From the NCBI RefSeq assembly GCF_030682845.1, contig NZ_JAUXNK010000075.1, positions 68,234 through 132,233 of the forward strand: a stretch of DNA of 64,000 bases, written 5' to 3'. Source of the stretch: Methanolobus sp. (lineage in GTDB: Archaea; Halobacteriota; Methanosarcinia; Methanosarcinales; Methanosarcinaceae). The notes beneath the pieces were generated by a model. It was not told where the DNA came from, made no database searches, and worked only from the letters and a program-made list of their open reading frames with translations. How positions within the stretch are numbered: the stretch's first letter is position 1; each line of letters opens with the position of its first letter. Shown here one piece after another: positions 9,557-18,933 of the stretch. A program made the translations under genes and the position numbers.

Positions 9557-10765
9557 ATGATCAATGATATCCGGGTGGGAGCCCTCATTGCATACTGCAG
9601 TGTAAAGAGAGGAAACAAGAAAACCCTCATTTTCATAGTTTTTGTCCTTTCACTCATTTTCATGAACTTGGTGTTCCTTCCGTCAATGATAGGAGGACTT
9701 TCAGGCCTGTTTACCGGATTCATGCAGGACTATCCCTACGGAGATATCGTCATTGAGCCAACGGGCGATAACACTTACATTAACAATGCTGATAACGTAT
9801 TGAAGAAGGTCCGGGCTGTAGAAGGCGTGAGAGCCGGTACAAAAAGACTGGACGTGGGAGCATCCATCAACCATAAACAGAAAGTTGTCGGTGTAACGAT
9901 AACCGGAATGCTTCCCACGGAAGAATACGAGATATCACGATATCCGTACATTATCTCAGAAGGGGATTTCTTAAGCGATCTTTCCAGGGACGAGATCATC
10001 ATTGGCGCTATGATCGCAGGGACCGGTTTTGGCTCCGAGATATATGACAACCTGGGTGAAGTAAGGCCGGGAGCGTTTGTTGACGTAACCTACAGCAATG
10101 GGGTAAAGAGGACCTATAAGGTCAAAGGCATAATGGAAGGCAAATTCGAGGTTGTCGATCTTAATGCCCTGGTCCATTACAAAGAGATCGAGGATGTATA
10201 TGGCCTTGAAGGAAAAGAAGCCACCAGTGTAGTTGTCAGGGTTGACAGGCAGGGAACGGAAGCACAGATACAGGACAAGATAAGAGAAGCAGGAGTGAAT
10301 GAGCAGATCTTTACATGGGCTGATAAGTCGGAGTCTCTCATAAGGCAGGCAATGCAAAGCATGGGCGCCATAGATACCATGTCCAAGATCGTGAGCCTGA
10401 TCGTAGGTGCAGCACTGGTCCTTATCATAATCTACATCAATGTGCTGAACAGGAAAAAAGAGATAGGTATCCTGAAAGCAGTGGGTATCACTCCAAGGTC
10501 CATTGTGCTGTCCTATGCATTCCTCAGCACGTTCTATGTTTCCCTGGGAATATCTGCAGGATTGATACTATACTTGTCACTTATGTTCTACTTCCAGGCG
10601 AATCCGGTAACATTCTATGAAACTCTGGAGATAAGGCCCGCTATTGATCCTGTGCTGCTTGTCCAGAGCGTGGTCACCATGCTTACGCTGTCAGTGATAG
10701 CCGGGATACTCCCTGCCTGGAGTGTATCAAGGGAAAGCATACTCAAAGCCATATGGGGAAGATAA
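9557..10765 (+). CDS. FtsX/MacB-like ABC transporter permease
   Basis: A 402-residue permease. It has one N-terminal transmembrane helix (about residues 27-47), a large extracellular MacB-type periplasmic core domain (about 50-260), and three C-terminal helices (about 270-295, 317-340 and 365-388). This is the topology of FtsX/LolC/MacB proteins, which pass mechanical force from ATP hydrolysis across the membrane rather than forming a classic channel. The C-terminal GILKAVGITPRSI segment is the conserved coupling region. Its stop is two bases before the ATPase start. Likely roles are export or activation of an envelope process together with the preceding CARDB-like protein. Confidence 0.85.
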   Translation: MINDIRVGALIAYCSVKRGNKKTLIFIVFVLSLIFMNLVFLPSMIGGLSGLFTGFMQDYPYGDIVIEPTGDNTYINNADNVLKKVRAVEGVRAGTKRLDVGASINHKQKVVGVTITGMLPTEEYEISRYPYIISEGDFLSDLSRDEIIIGAMIAGTGFGSEIYDNLGEVRPGAFVDVTYSNGVKRTYKVKGIMEGKFEVVDLNALVHYKEIEDVYGLEGKEATSVVVRVDRQGTEAQIQDKIREAGVNEQIFTWADKSESLIRQAMQSMGAIDTMSKIVSLIVGAALVLIIIYINVLNRKKEIGILKAVGITPRSIVLSYAFLSTFYVSLGISAGLILYLSLMFYFQANPVTFYETLEIRPAIDPVLLVQSVVTMLTLSVIAGILPAWSVSRESILKAIWGR

Positions 10766-10766
10766 A

Positions 10767-11459
10767 ATGATAATAGTAAAGGACCTGAAAAGGTGTTATG
10801 GCACAGGAGACACGGCTGTCAGGGCTCTTAAGGGTGTTTCATTTGAGATCAACAAAGGGGAATTTGTAGCTATAATGGGCGCATCCGGAAGTGGAAAAAC
10901 AACCCTGCTAAGGATACTGGCACTCCTGGACGATGCAACAGATGGGGAATATACGATCAGGGGATTAAAGGTTTCAAGCTTGCCTGAAGCAGAAAGAAGT
11001 TATTACAGGCTGACACAGGTCGGTTATATCTTTCAGGATTATGCACTTATCAGCGAGATGAGTGCCGCCGAAAATGTGTATCTGCTTTCCATGATGGAAG
11101 GAAAGTCTAAGAAGGAATCGTACAGAACTGCCCTTGAAGCACTGGAAAAGGTTGGCCTGAAAGGAAAGCATGATAGAGTTCCTGATGAATTGTCGGGTGG
11201 CGAAAAGCAAAGAGTGGCAATCGCAAGGGCCATTGCAAAAAGACCGGACATCTTGTTTGCCGATGAACCGTGTGCCAACCTGGACACCACCAATTCAAAA
11301 CAAGTACTGGATGTATTCAAAGAGCTGAATGAAAGATATGGCCAGACAATCGTGATGGTAACGCATGAACCATGGCACACTGATTATGTTGACAGGGTGA
11401 TCACATTCAAAGATGGTAGTTTACTTAGCGATGATAAAAAAATGAAAGTGAAAGAATGA
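10767..11459 (+). CDS. ABC transporter ATP-binding protein (MacB/LolD type)
   Basis: A 230-residue ATPase with Walker A GASGSGKTT (residues 38-46), signature LSGGE (142-146), Walker B ILFADEP (162-168) and the switch histidine in MVTHEP. The family is the LolD/FtsE/MacB-ATPase branch that works with FtsX-like permeases, as expected from its neighbour. An in-frame upstream start at 10722 would overlap the permease by 44 bases; ATG 10767, one base after the permease stop, is far more likely. A 17-codon frame starts inside its stop codon (ATGA at 11456). Confidence 0.9.
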   Translation: MIIVKDLKRCYGTGDTAVRALKGVSFEINKGEFVAIMGASGSGKTTLLRILALLDDATDGEYTIRGLKVSSLPEAERSYYRLTQVGYIFQDYALISEMSAAENVYLLSMMEGKSKKESYRTALEALEKVGLKGKHDRVPDELSGGEKQRVAIARAIAKRPDILFADEPCANLDTTNSKQVLDVFKELNERYGQTIVMVTHEPWHTDYVDRVITFKDGSLLSDDKKMKVKE

Positions 11460-11652
11460 AAGAACATGAAGTGAACATCATGAAAAACAAAGTAGGATTT
11501 GTCTCATGAACGGTGTTAACAGTCTGTAGGGGTTGTATTTTTAGTAAGTCCTTATATCCATCTCTACCAGCAAAACCATTATATCTCTCCGGGCATTTTA
11601 TCCAGCCCTTATACTTTTTTATAAACGAAGATACAGTCGGTGAAAACAGATC

Positions 11653-12246
11653 ATGGGAGAAAGTGTGGCTATTAGCCTGGCCGTAAAAAGGGCAATTCGT
11701 TACGATATTATACAGAACATACTCCGGCACTATGAGTGCCCGCCCTCCTGCCACTCCCACTGTTGCAGTAAAGGGCAGATACATATGTTCGAGGATGAGC
11801 TGAAGGTGCTGTCGTCCCTTGATCCGGCAAGGGCGGGGAAGATCACCACGGACAGCAATTCCCCCAGCCTGTATCTCATGCAGGCTCCATGTTCGTTCCT
11901 TAATGACATAGGCAGGTGCCATGTATATGAAAGAAGGCCCACGGTCTGCGGCATGTATCCTTTCAAGGTCAATACTTCGGGTACCACAGTTGGGTTACAG
12001 CCATGTCCGGTGGGTTATTTGATAATCAGGGACTTTGCTTCCTGGATAATTGACACTCTCTCAAAGTCGGATATCTCTCCGGAAGAAAGGTCCGTGCTGG
12101 TTGATGAATGGAAGAAGAATGTGGAATCATATGCATTGGAACTCTCAGAGTTTCATTCCAGGCCTGTTCTCATGGAAATGCAGATCCCCTATGACGAGCT
12201 TGGGATGCTCTCCATGTTCCTTGCCTCAAGGAACAGTGGAAAATAA
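11653..12246 (+). CDS. YkgJ-type cysteine-cluster protein
   Basis: A 197-residue protein with the cysteine pattern of the YkgJ family: C29, C33, C37 and C38, then a second set in CSFL...GRCHVY...RPTVCGMYPF about 50 to 70 residues later. Members of this family are thought to bind zinc or an iron-sulfur cluster, and function is mostly unknown. The ATG at 11653 follows a modest Shine-Dalgarno region (CGGTGAAA). It seems to be a single-gene unit between the ABC operon and two CBS-domain genes. Confidence 0.8.
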   Translation: MGESVAISLAVKRAIRYDIIQNILRHYECPPSCHSHCCSKGQIHMFEDELKVLSSLDPARAGKITTDSNSPSLYLMQAPCSFLNDIGRCHVYERRPTVCGMYPFKVNTSGTTVGLQPCPVGYLIIRDFASWIIDTLSKSDISPEERSVLVDEWKKNVESYALELSEFHSRPVLMEMQIPYDELGMLSMFLASRNSGK

Positions 12247-12450
12247 CCGGCTTACAGTAATTTCATCCGGGATGGGAAATGGCCACCCGGAAAAGCCACC
12301 TGGGAATCCTGTCTGTTAGATCTCCAAATGTCTTTTCTGCTTTACAGAGGTTGCATTTAAATAGTTGCGGATTCATTTTTTCTATGGGGAAAAGTACTGT
12401 AGCATCGACTTTGTACCCCAGGGAGTGAAAGAATAACAGTTGGAGAAATA

Positions 12451-13224
12451 ATGTCAAAGGACCCTATATCCATAAGGGAGGACGACTATATGACCCACGC
12501 CCGGCAGATCTTGCGGGACAATTTTCTCAGGGGTCTTCCTGTGGTGGACGAAGGGAATAAAGTATTGGGGATCCTCACAGATCAGGATATACTGAACATC
12601 CGGTCCAGCAAATCCAATGTGACTGTCCGTGGTTACATAAGCGAGTCACCTTTGATCACGCCGGATATGGATATCCGCAAAGCTGCCAGAATGCTGCTTG
12701 ACGCAAAACAGCCCCTCTCACCTGTGATCGTTTCAACGTCTGATAGGTCCATTGCAGGGATACTGAGCAACGCGGACCTCCTGCGGCACATTCAGCCAAC
12801 AAAAGTTTCTCCCCGGAATGTCGGAGAGATCATGACCACAAAGGTCGAGACAGCACTTCCGGATGATAACATTTCCAGAATATGGGAGAATATGCTTCAA
12901 TGGGATTATACCGGTATACCTGTGGTGTCCCATAAAAAAGAAACAATGGGAATTGTTACCCGGCTTGATATAATAAAGGCCGGTTATGCCAGGATAGGTA
13001 CCACCAATATGCAAGGCAGAAGCTCGGGCGGTTCTATGAAAGTGGAAAAAGTCATGTCCACTCCTTTATATTCGGTACCTCCGACAACATCCGTAAGTGA
13101 GGCCATCGGTGAACTGCTTCGTAATGATATCGGCAGGATCAGCGTTACCAACGGAGGGGAACTGTTGGGCATTGTGGACAGGCACGATCTATTGAAGGCC
13201 TGTTTAGAAGGAACTGGTTTATGA
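12451..13224 (+). CDS. Four-CBS-domain protein (257 residues)
   Basis: The whole protein consists of four CBS motifs arranged as two Bateman modules, with typical repeats of the form LPVVDExxxVLGILTDQDIL and a closing GIVDRHDLL. CBS pairs bind adenine nucleotides or SAM and usually regulate a partner protein. There is no attached catalytic domain. ATG 12451 has a good ribosome-binding site (TTGGAGAAATA). The next gene, also four CBS domains, is on the same strand 109 bases away. Confidence 0.88.
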   Translation: MSKDPISIREDDYMTHARQILRDNFLRGLPVVDEGNKVLGILTDQDILNIRSSKSNVTVRGYISESPLITPDMDIRKAARMLLDAKQPLSPVIVSTSDRSIAGILSNADLLRHIQPTKVSPRNVGEIMTTKVETALPDDNISRIWENMLQWDYTGIPVVSHKKETMGIVTRLDIIKAGYARIGTTNMQGRSSGGSMKVEKVMSTPLYSVPPTTSVSEAIGELLRNDIGRISVTNGGELLGIVDRHDLLKACLEGTGL

Positions 13225-13333
13225 CAGCATCCGGGCTGACTATCCGGATCAGACTGTATCTATAAATTGTAAATTTTCACTCCCATCTTCTTTTTTCAAT
13301 GGGTATCAAGGTATCAAAAAGTGTGGTGATATA

Positions 13334-14332
13334 TTGAGTACAAGAGATAATATAAGGGTTGCAGAAAATGAGGCAAGAGTGCGGGGAAAACTGCACGCTA
13401 ACGACAGGACCATTCAGCAAAAGGGCTCTGCATTGTACAATAATAGCCGTATGATAAAGACCGGACCTATTGACTTCGATGAAAAGATATCAAAGCATGA
13501 GGGCGGCATCATGGCACTGGCAAGCAGAGATGCAGTGACCATGCCGCCCACTACAAGCATCATCAATGCCATCAGGACCATGACCGAAAACGGTTTCAGG
13601 CGTATCCCGGTGACAGATGCCGGTACGAACAGGCTGGAAGGCATTGTCACATCTGTAGAAATCATCGATTTCCTGGGAGGCGGCAGCAAGAATCTGCTCG
13701 TGGAAGAACGTCATCATGGAAACCTGCTGTCTGCTATCAATTCTCCTGTGCGGGAGATCATGCAGGAGGACGTCGTCAGCATAAGGGATAATGCCGGCAT
13801 CGATGATGCTATACGGGCAATGCTTGACAATAACACAAGCGGGCTGCCGATAGTTGATAATGAGGGCAGGGTTGTGGCTATATGCACCGAAAAGGACCTG
13901 ATAAGATTTGCAGCAGGCATTACTTCCACGAAGAAGGTATCTCAGTATATGAGCAGGAAAGTGAAGACCACAACTCCCGATACAAGTATCGGTCAGGCGG
14001 CAAGGATCATGATTGACAATGGGTTCAGGAGAATTCCCATAGTCAACAACGGAAAGATCCTTGGCATGGTAACTGCCTCTGATATAATGCACTTCCTGGG
14101 GGGAGGCAGCGCCTTTGAGAAACTCACTACAGGCAACATCCATGAAGCATTCGATGAACCTGTCCTTTCCCTTATCTCAAAGGAAACGGTAAAGGTAAAC
14201 CAGGAAACAGATATAGGCGAGGCAGCCCATATTATGGTTGACAAAAACATTGGTTCGCTGCCTGTGATGGAGGGTGATTTCCTTGTAGGGATAATCACTG
14301 AAAGAGACTTCCTCCGGGCAATATCCGAGTGA
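13334..14332 (+). CDS. Four-CBS-domain protein (332 residues)
   Basis: After about 65 N-terminal residues without a recognised fold there are four CBS motifs in two Bateman modules. Two of them end in the near-identical FLGGGSK / FLGGGSA, which indicates internal duplication. It is probably a nucleotide sensor working through a partner. The start is a TTG at 13334 with GGTGAT 7 to 12 bases upstream; no better ATG lies near. It is distinct in sequence from the neighbouring 257-residue CBS protein, so this is not a recent tandem duplication. Confidence 0.86.
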   Translation: MSTRDNIRVAENEARVRGKLHANDRTIQQKGSALYNNSRMIKTGPIDFDEKISKHEGGIMALASRDAVTMPPTTSIINAIRTMTENGFRRIPVTDAGTNRLEGIVTSVEIIDFLGGGSKNLLVEERHHGNLLSAINSPVREIMQEDVVSIRDNAGIDDAIRAMLDNNTSGLPIVDNEGRVVAICTEKDLIRFAAGITSTKKVSQYMSRKVKTTTPDTSIGQAARIMIDNGFRRIPIVNNGKILGMVTASDIMHFLGGGSAFEKLTTGNIHEAFDEPVLSLISKETVKVNQETDIGEAAHIMVDKNIGSLPVMEGDFLVGIITERDFLRAISE

Positions 14333-14420
14333 AGAAGTGCCCTGAATCCCTTCTCCACCCTTCCTATTTTTTACTTCACAGCTTAATCCTTTTGTTCCTG
14401 CAGTGTTCCCATACATCCCT

Positions 14421-15548
14421 TTAGGTTTCTTCTGCAAGTTCGATCATGTATATGTCAAAGTATCCGCTGCGCATATCCACCCACACTACAGTATCCTCGT
14501 ATATTGCCGGATATTCCTGCGGGAACGGATCTGCAGTTATCTGCTCCTCTTCCTGGGAGGAAATATTGTAACTATATATGTCTGAATTCCATTGCATTCC
14601 CGCCGTGTTCATATCCGTTGATAATGCAGCATGATTCCTGTAATCTTCCCACACTATCCTGTCCCCGTATATTGCAGGAAGCAACTGGTTAGACCTATCG
14701 GTTGTTACCTGTGTTTCCTCTCCAGAGGTAAGATTGTACATGTAGACGTCCACGTTCCATTCCAGCCAGTCATCGGATGTCAGGTTTGCATTACGCATGT
14801 CTGTCCACACTATCCTGTCCCCATGGATGCCCGGTCCTTCCTGCCATGACTCGTTGGCCGTTACCTGTGTTTCCTCGCCCGAGGACAGGTTATACATGTA
14901 GATATCCACATTTGATCGGAGCAGGTCCTGCAGTTTCAAGTCCGGGTCATCTTCTGGTATGTTTGCATTACGGGTATCCGTCCAGGCTATAATGTCCCCA
15001 TATATTACGGGGTCTATTTGCAATGACTCATTGGATGTTATCTGGATTTCCTCTCCTGATGTGATATTATACATATATATGTCTGCATTCCCGTTGCGCA
15101 TATCTTCCCAGACTACCCGGTCACCATGAATGGCAGGATACCACTGATCAGACTCGTTGTCTGTCAGTTGTGTCTCCTCTTTGGAAGTGACATTGTACAT
15201 GTATATGTCTGCATTCCCGTTACGCAGATCTGTCCACACTATCCTGTCCTCATATATTGCAGGTCCTATCTGCAGTGACTCGTTTGCGGTTATCTGCACT
15301 TCCTCTTCCATGGAGGTGTTATACATGTATATGTCCGCGTTCCATACAAGCAGTTCATCCGAAGATGTGTTGGCATTGCGCCAGTCAGTCCACACAACTA
15401 TGTCTGCATATATCGCAGGATCGTTCTGGTCTGACTCTCCCATTGTTATAGGAGTCTCGTTGCCTTCAGTCTGTGCCGCAACGGTGCCTGTGGCGGTCAA
15501 AAGCAATACACTCAAAAAACAGACTGCAGCAGTCTTTTTAATGATCAT
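14421..15548 (-). CDS. Secreted seven-repeat TolB-like beta-propeller
   Basis: A 375-residue protein with a signal peptide (about residues 1-25, ending ATGTVAAQT) followed by seven repeats of about 45-60 residues. Each contains AIYGDRIVWTDxRN, then (N)ADIYMYN and SGEETQ(V/I)T. Seven such repeats should close a seven-bladed propeller of the TolB/DPP type common in Methanosarcina surface proteins. Many N-x-S/T sites suggest glycosylation. The highly repeated DNA also produces long frames on the opposite strand, which I treat as shadows. The last repeat is followed only by a short acidic tail, with no membrane anchor. Confidence 0.85.
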   Translation of the reverse strand: MIIKKTAAVCFLSVLLLTATGTVAAQTEGNETPITMGESDQNDPAIYADIVVWTDWRNANTSSDELLVWNADIYMYNTSMEEEVQITANESLQIGPAIYEDRIVWTDLRNGNADIYMYNVTSKEETQLTDNESDQWYPAIHGDRVVWEDMRNGNADIYMYNITSGEEIQITSNESLQIDPVIYGDIIAWTDTRNANIPEDDPDLKLQDLLRSNVDIYMYNLSSGEETQVTANESWQEGPGIHGDRIVWTDMRNANLTSDDWLEWNVDVYMYNLTSGEETQVTTDRSNQLLPAIYGDRIVWEDYRNHAALSTDMNTAGMQWNSDIYSYNISSQEEEQITADPFPQEYPAIYEDTVVWVDMRSGYFDIYMIELAEET

Positions 15549-15711
15549 TTGATAACTCTCCTTCTATCCGGTTCCCCTATCTTGATGCACAATTTGATTA
15601 TAGGATGATACCCCTTATCATTTTTGAATCAATGTTCAAAAACTAGATGTGGGTAAAGTTGCCCGTTCAATCATACTTATATGTGCCCGGCACAATATTG
15701 GGTAGAAGGAA

Positions 15712-16164
15712 ATGGAGCCTGTAATTGACCAGTATACTGACATATTGATTGTGGGAAGCTATCCTTCAGAAATATCTCTGAGTTCTGGCCAGTACTACGG
15801 TAACCCAAGGAACCATTTCTGGAAACTGGTGGGCTGTGTTCTTGATGTTGATCTGGCGGGGTTGTATTATGATAAGAGACTCCGGGTTTTACAGGAGCAC
15901 AGGATAGGTCTGTGGGATACTCTAAAAAGTTGCCAGAGGAAGGGCAGCCTTGACAGCAACATCCAAAACGAGATATACAACGACCTTTCAGGTCTGACCC
16001 ATATCCGCAGGATTATTTGTAATGGCAGCATGGCCGGAAAATACATCAGGCATTGCAAGGTGCCTGCTGATGTCATGGTATTCACAGTTCCGTCTTCAAG
16101 TTCTGCAAGGGTTATGAAATTCAGCGAAAAGCTGGAGCAATGGAAAAAGGCAATGTCCTGCTAA
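15712..16164 (+). CDS. Hypoxanthine/uracil DNA glycosylase, UDG family 6
   Basis: A 150-residue member of uracil-DNA glycosylase superfamily family 6 (HDG), first described from Methanosarcina barkeri and Methanosarcina acetivorans as deoxyinosine glycosylases. Visible motifs are GSYPSEISL near residue 14, QYYGNPRNHFW near 26-36, LWDTLKSCQRKGSLDSNI in the middle and VPSSSSA near the C terminus. It removes deaminated adenine (hypoxanthine) from DNA and starts base excision repair. The length is a little shorter than the usual 160. It appears to be monocistronic. Confidence 0.88.
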   Translation: MEPVIDQYTDILIVGSYPSEISLSSGQYYGNPRNHFWKLVGCVLDVDLAGLYYDKRLRVLQEHRIGLWDTLKSCQRKGSLDSNIQNEIYNDLSGLTHIRRIICNGSMAGKYIRHCKVPADVMVFTVPSSSSARVMKFSEKLEQWKKAMSC

Positions 16165-16506
16165 GATTATTATCCAAAAGTGTATTTATGGATGGGATAT
16201 CCGCAAGATCATGTGTGACTGCATGAGCAACTTATACCATACATAAGAAACGATATACTGTTGTCCGCAAGGCTTTAAAGCAATGATCTATTATAAGAAT
16301 TCGTTAGAGTTTTAGCAAGAGGTGTGTTTGTTCTCAACGTACCACCCCCCCACATTCCACACCCAGTTTCCACGGCACACCTCTGCTACTAACCAAGGGC
16401 ATTACATCCGAATAGTTTTTCTACAGCCTATAGATTCATATATCCGACAAAGATATATATGCACTAAAGCCATGACTAGGCAAAAATGCTTTAAAAAGGT
16501 ACTTTT
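16165..16506. other. 342-base gene-free stretch with long-range inverted repeat
   Basis: No open frame is supported here. A 9 bp inverted repeat, AGAGGTGTG at 16318-16326 and CACACCTCT at 16376-16384, encloses a C-rich segment, and a T tract follows at about 16418-16423. A TATA-like GATATATA near 16449-16456 probably serves the mscS gene at 16507. The enclosed part could be a structured RNA or an mRNA leader element; nothing more specific is recognisable. Confidence 0.35.
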
Positions 16507-17457
16507 ATGGTCACAGAACCACCCACTGGGAAGAAAAATGGAAATTCACTGAACGAGTTCAAAGGGCGGCTGAAACACACTTTCCTGAACCGGACAATAT
16601 TATTGTTCTTGCTCCTGAGCATGGTAATGGCATCCATTGTGCTCGCCAACCAGCAAAACATCATCAATATCCCACAGGCCATCATGGAATATGTGGAGCT
16701 GGTCATTACTATCCTTCTGGCATATGCACTTGCATCTGTGGCTGCCAGGCTGACAGTTAATAGTATTATGGACTTTTTCGGGGACACTTTTGAACCTGAA
16801 CAGAAGATATTGCTCACAAAAGCGTATATCGGCCTGCTGTATTCTATAGCGTCGGTCTTTATCTTTGTGCAGCTGGGAATAACTGTCCAGAACATAGCGA
16901 TTTTCTTCGGTCTGATTGCTACAGGTTTTGCTTTTGCGATAAGGGATGTTATCCTTTCATACATTGCATGGTTTATCCTGCTCACGAAAAAACCCTTCAA
17001 GATAGGGGACTATATAAGTATCGAAGGGGTGGAAGGGCTTGTCAAGCATATAGGAATGTTCTATGTACTTCTGGACGATTCTCCCGAAACTTATGAGGAT
17101 TTTTATAAGATACCCAATAAGATGTTCCTGGAAAAACCTATTCACAATTATGGAAGAAGCCGTTTTAGCAGTGAGTTTGACCTATACCTGAAGAAAATGC
17201 CGGTTGATATGGGGGATATGTTCCTGGACCTTGATGAATTGCTGGAAAGGATATCCTTGGAGATCGGGAAGACGGTATCAACACGGGTTACAATGAGGCT
17301 GGATTCAGACAAGGAAGGCATGAAAATAAGGGTGTACTACAAGTGTACATATAAAGAGCGCAACATGATCAGGGACAGGGTGCTGAGGGTCATGTTCAGG
17401 GAAATCCACAGGTCTTCACGTCAGCAGCAGGAAGTTGATGGCAACAAGACTGAATGA
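16507..17457 (+). CDS. MscS-family mechanosensitive channel (second copy)
   Basis: At 316 residues this is a paralogue of the gene at 5000-5950, with the same layout: three to four N-terminal membrane segments, pore helix (GLIATGFAFAIRD), and the beta domain with TKKPFKIGDYIS and KIPNKMFLEKPIHN. The N- and C-terminal ends diverge most. The pair may give channels with different tension thresholds, as in other organisms with several MscS genes. The upstream region holds an inverted repeat. The 3' end converges on a membrane protein gene 31 bases away. Confidence 0.88.
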   Translation: MVTEPPTGKKNGNSLNEFKGRLKHTFLNRTILLFLLLSMVMASIVLANQQNIINIPQAIMEYVELVITILLAYALASVAARLTVNSIMDFFGDTFEPEQKILLTKAYIGLLYSIASVFIFVQLGITVQNIAIFFGLIATGFAFAIRDVILSYIAWFILLTKKPFKIGDYISIEGVEGLVKHIGMFYVLLDDSPETYEDFYKIPNKMFLEKPIHNYGRSRFSSEFDLYLKKMPVDMGDMFLDLDELLERISLEIGKTVSTRVTMRLDSDKEGMKIRVYYKCTYKERNMIRDRVLRVMFREIHRSSRQQQEVDGNKTE

Positions 17458-17488
17458 TAGCAACCATAACTGAAACCCCGGCAGCCTG

Positions 17489-18490
17489 TCACCATTGCGA
17501 TGGAGAATATTCAAACTCAAAATTATCAACTTCATCTGAATCCAAGCCAAGGTCAGAGAACATTTTCCTGAAAACACTTCTGTAATCTTCCTCAGGTATC
17601 TCTTTTTCTGTTGTAAGCCGGACATGAAGATTTACTCCTCCTTTGGGGTCGGCCTGTATGATGTAATCGTTCCCGTTTTGTCGATGGATCACTCTTGAAT
17701 TCTGCAGAATATAATTGATACTTCCTGCTATCCTGTCATCCTCATAGAATAATTGTCTTATTGAGCCGGAACCTGTCGTTTCTGTGAAGCTGAAAGCATC
17801 ACTTCTGCTCTTCATATCCGTATATGTTGAATTAAAGTCCGGTGGATGAGTAACTATGACCGTGGCACTTTCTTCACTCTCGATGTTTTCCTTTAGCCGA
17901 ACCAGATATGTTTGAGCTGCTGCATCACTTATTCCAAACATAGTCCTGAATAGCTCTGTCATCACTTCATCGTCGGGAAGATGCTCGGTTTCAAAATGTC
18001 TGAAGGACGGATCCTGCCAGGTCTCGTTATAGAAAGTGATGATCGTTGTCCCATTTCCAAATTTTGCTTCCATCGATATCCCGTCTGGAAAATAGTAATT
18101 CAAGGAACTGACCCAGAAGCTGTCTCCAAGATATGCTCTGACCTGAGAGACTCCGGGAGACCAGATGCCACTTGCCTCAAATAAGTCTGAATCAATATAC
18201 ATTGGACCTTCGACAATGTAGCCTGCTTGCCGTGCACTTGATATCATCTGGTCGTAATCGGTATTTCCCAGGTTTCGCCCCTCACTAGAGTAAGATGCAT
18301 TGTCAAAGGATATCAGCGCAAAAGCAAAGGAAGCATATATCACTCCTGTCAGTCCTACCAGCAGGAACAAGGTGATCTGGCCTTTTCTTTGCAGGGTAAG
18401 GTTCCTTTTGCTCCAGAGCCAGAACATAAGTCCGATGAAAATAGCTCCTGACACAATTACTGACAGGCCGAATGCGGTAGTCTCAAGCAT
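17489..18490 (-). CDS. Membrane protein with large extracellular domain, unknown function
   Basis: A protein of about 333 residues starting at ATG 18490, where GGAG stands seven bases upstream; an in-frame ATG at 18577 gives 29 more residues but has weaker support. Two hydrophobic helices occur near residues 6-25 and 38-62, followed by a long soluble part of mixed alpha/beta composition without cysteines or recognisable motifs. I do not recognise the family. It lies convergent with mscS and divergent from a PEF-CTERM surface protein, so it may be an envelope protein. Confidence 0.65.
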   Translation of the reverse strand: MLETTAFGLSVIVSGAIFIGLMFWLWSKRNLTLQRKGQITLFLLVGLTGVIYASFAFALISFDNASYSSEGRNLGNTDYDQMISSARQAGYIVEGPMYIDSDLFEASGIWSPGVSQVRAYLGDSFWVSSLNYYFPDGISMEAKFGNGTTIITFYNETWQDPSFRHFETEHLPDDEVMTELFRTMFGISDAAAQTYLVRLKENIESEESATVIVTHPPDFNSTYTDMKSRSDAFSFTETTGSGSIRQLFYEDDRIAGSINYILQNSRVIHRQNGNDYIIQADPKGGVNLHVRLTTEKEIPEEDYRSVFRKMFSDLGLDSDEVDNFEFEYSPSQW

Positions 18491-18933
18491 GTTGTCTCCA
18501 TGATTCGGATTGTTATAACCCTGGCCAGCCTTCCCGGGTCTTTTCAAATACTGGCTGATCTCTTTCTGCACTGACACCCGACAATCTTATTCTGCAGAAT
18601 GTCATTTTCTCCTTTTGATCAGAGAGGCTATTATTTTTGTAGCTATAGTAATAAAAGCCAGTTTCTTTAGTCCCATGTCCCCTATACCTCCTTATATTGT
18701 TCGTAAAGGGATATGTCTGTCAGGTAAATCTGAATTCGACAATGGTCTTTTTACCCACTACCCCTGATACTCTATTTCAATAGGGCCGTATATATTTTCG
18801 GGTATTAATGTTCCTTACCATTGTATCAGTAACACTCCATGCAGGTAAGATCCATGCGATACATAATTATATAGGACCTGCATTATAATATCTTGCTGGC
18901 ACTAGGGATAATTCAGATGCCTCAGGGATAAAA
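18491..18933. other. Intergenic region between divergent genes
   Basis: About 440 bases separate the start of the minus-strand membrane protein from the plus-strand surface protein. It must hold both promoters. AT-rich TATA-like runs are visible near 18790 and 18868-18893, and a short inverted GCAGGT...ACCTGC pair spans about 18841-18881. No open frame is supported. Confidence 0.45.

Noticed and set aside
15157-15552. Long plus-strand frame opposite the propeller gene
   Set aside because: It is created by the repeated DNA of the real minus-strand gene; it has no domain, and its composition (Ser/Cys-rich) is that of a shadow.
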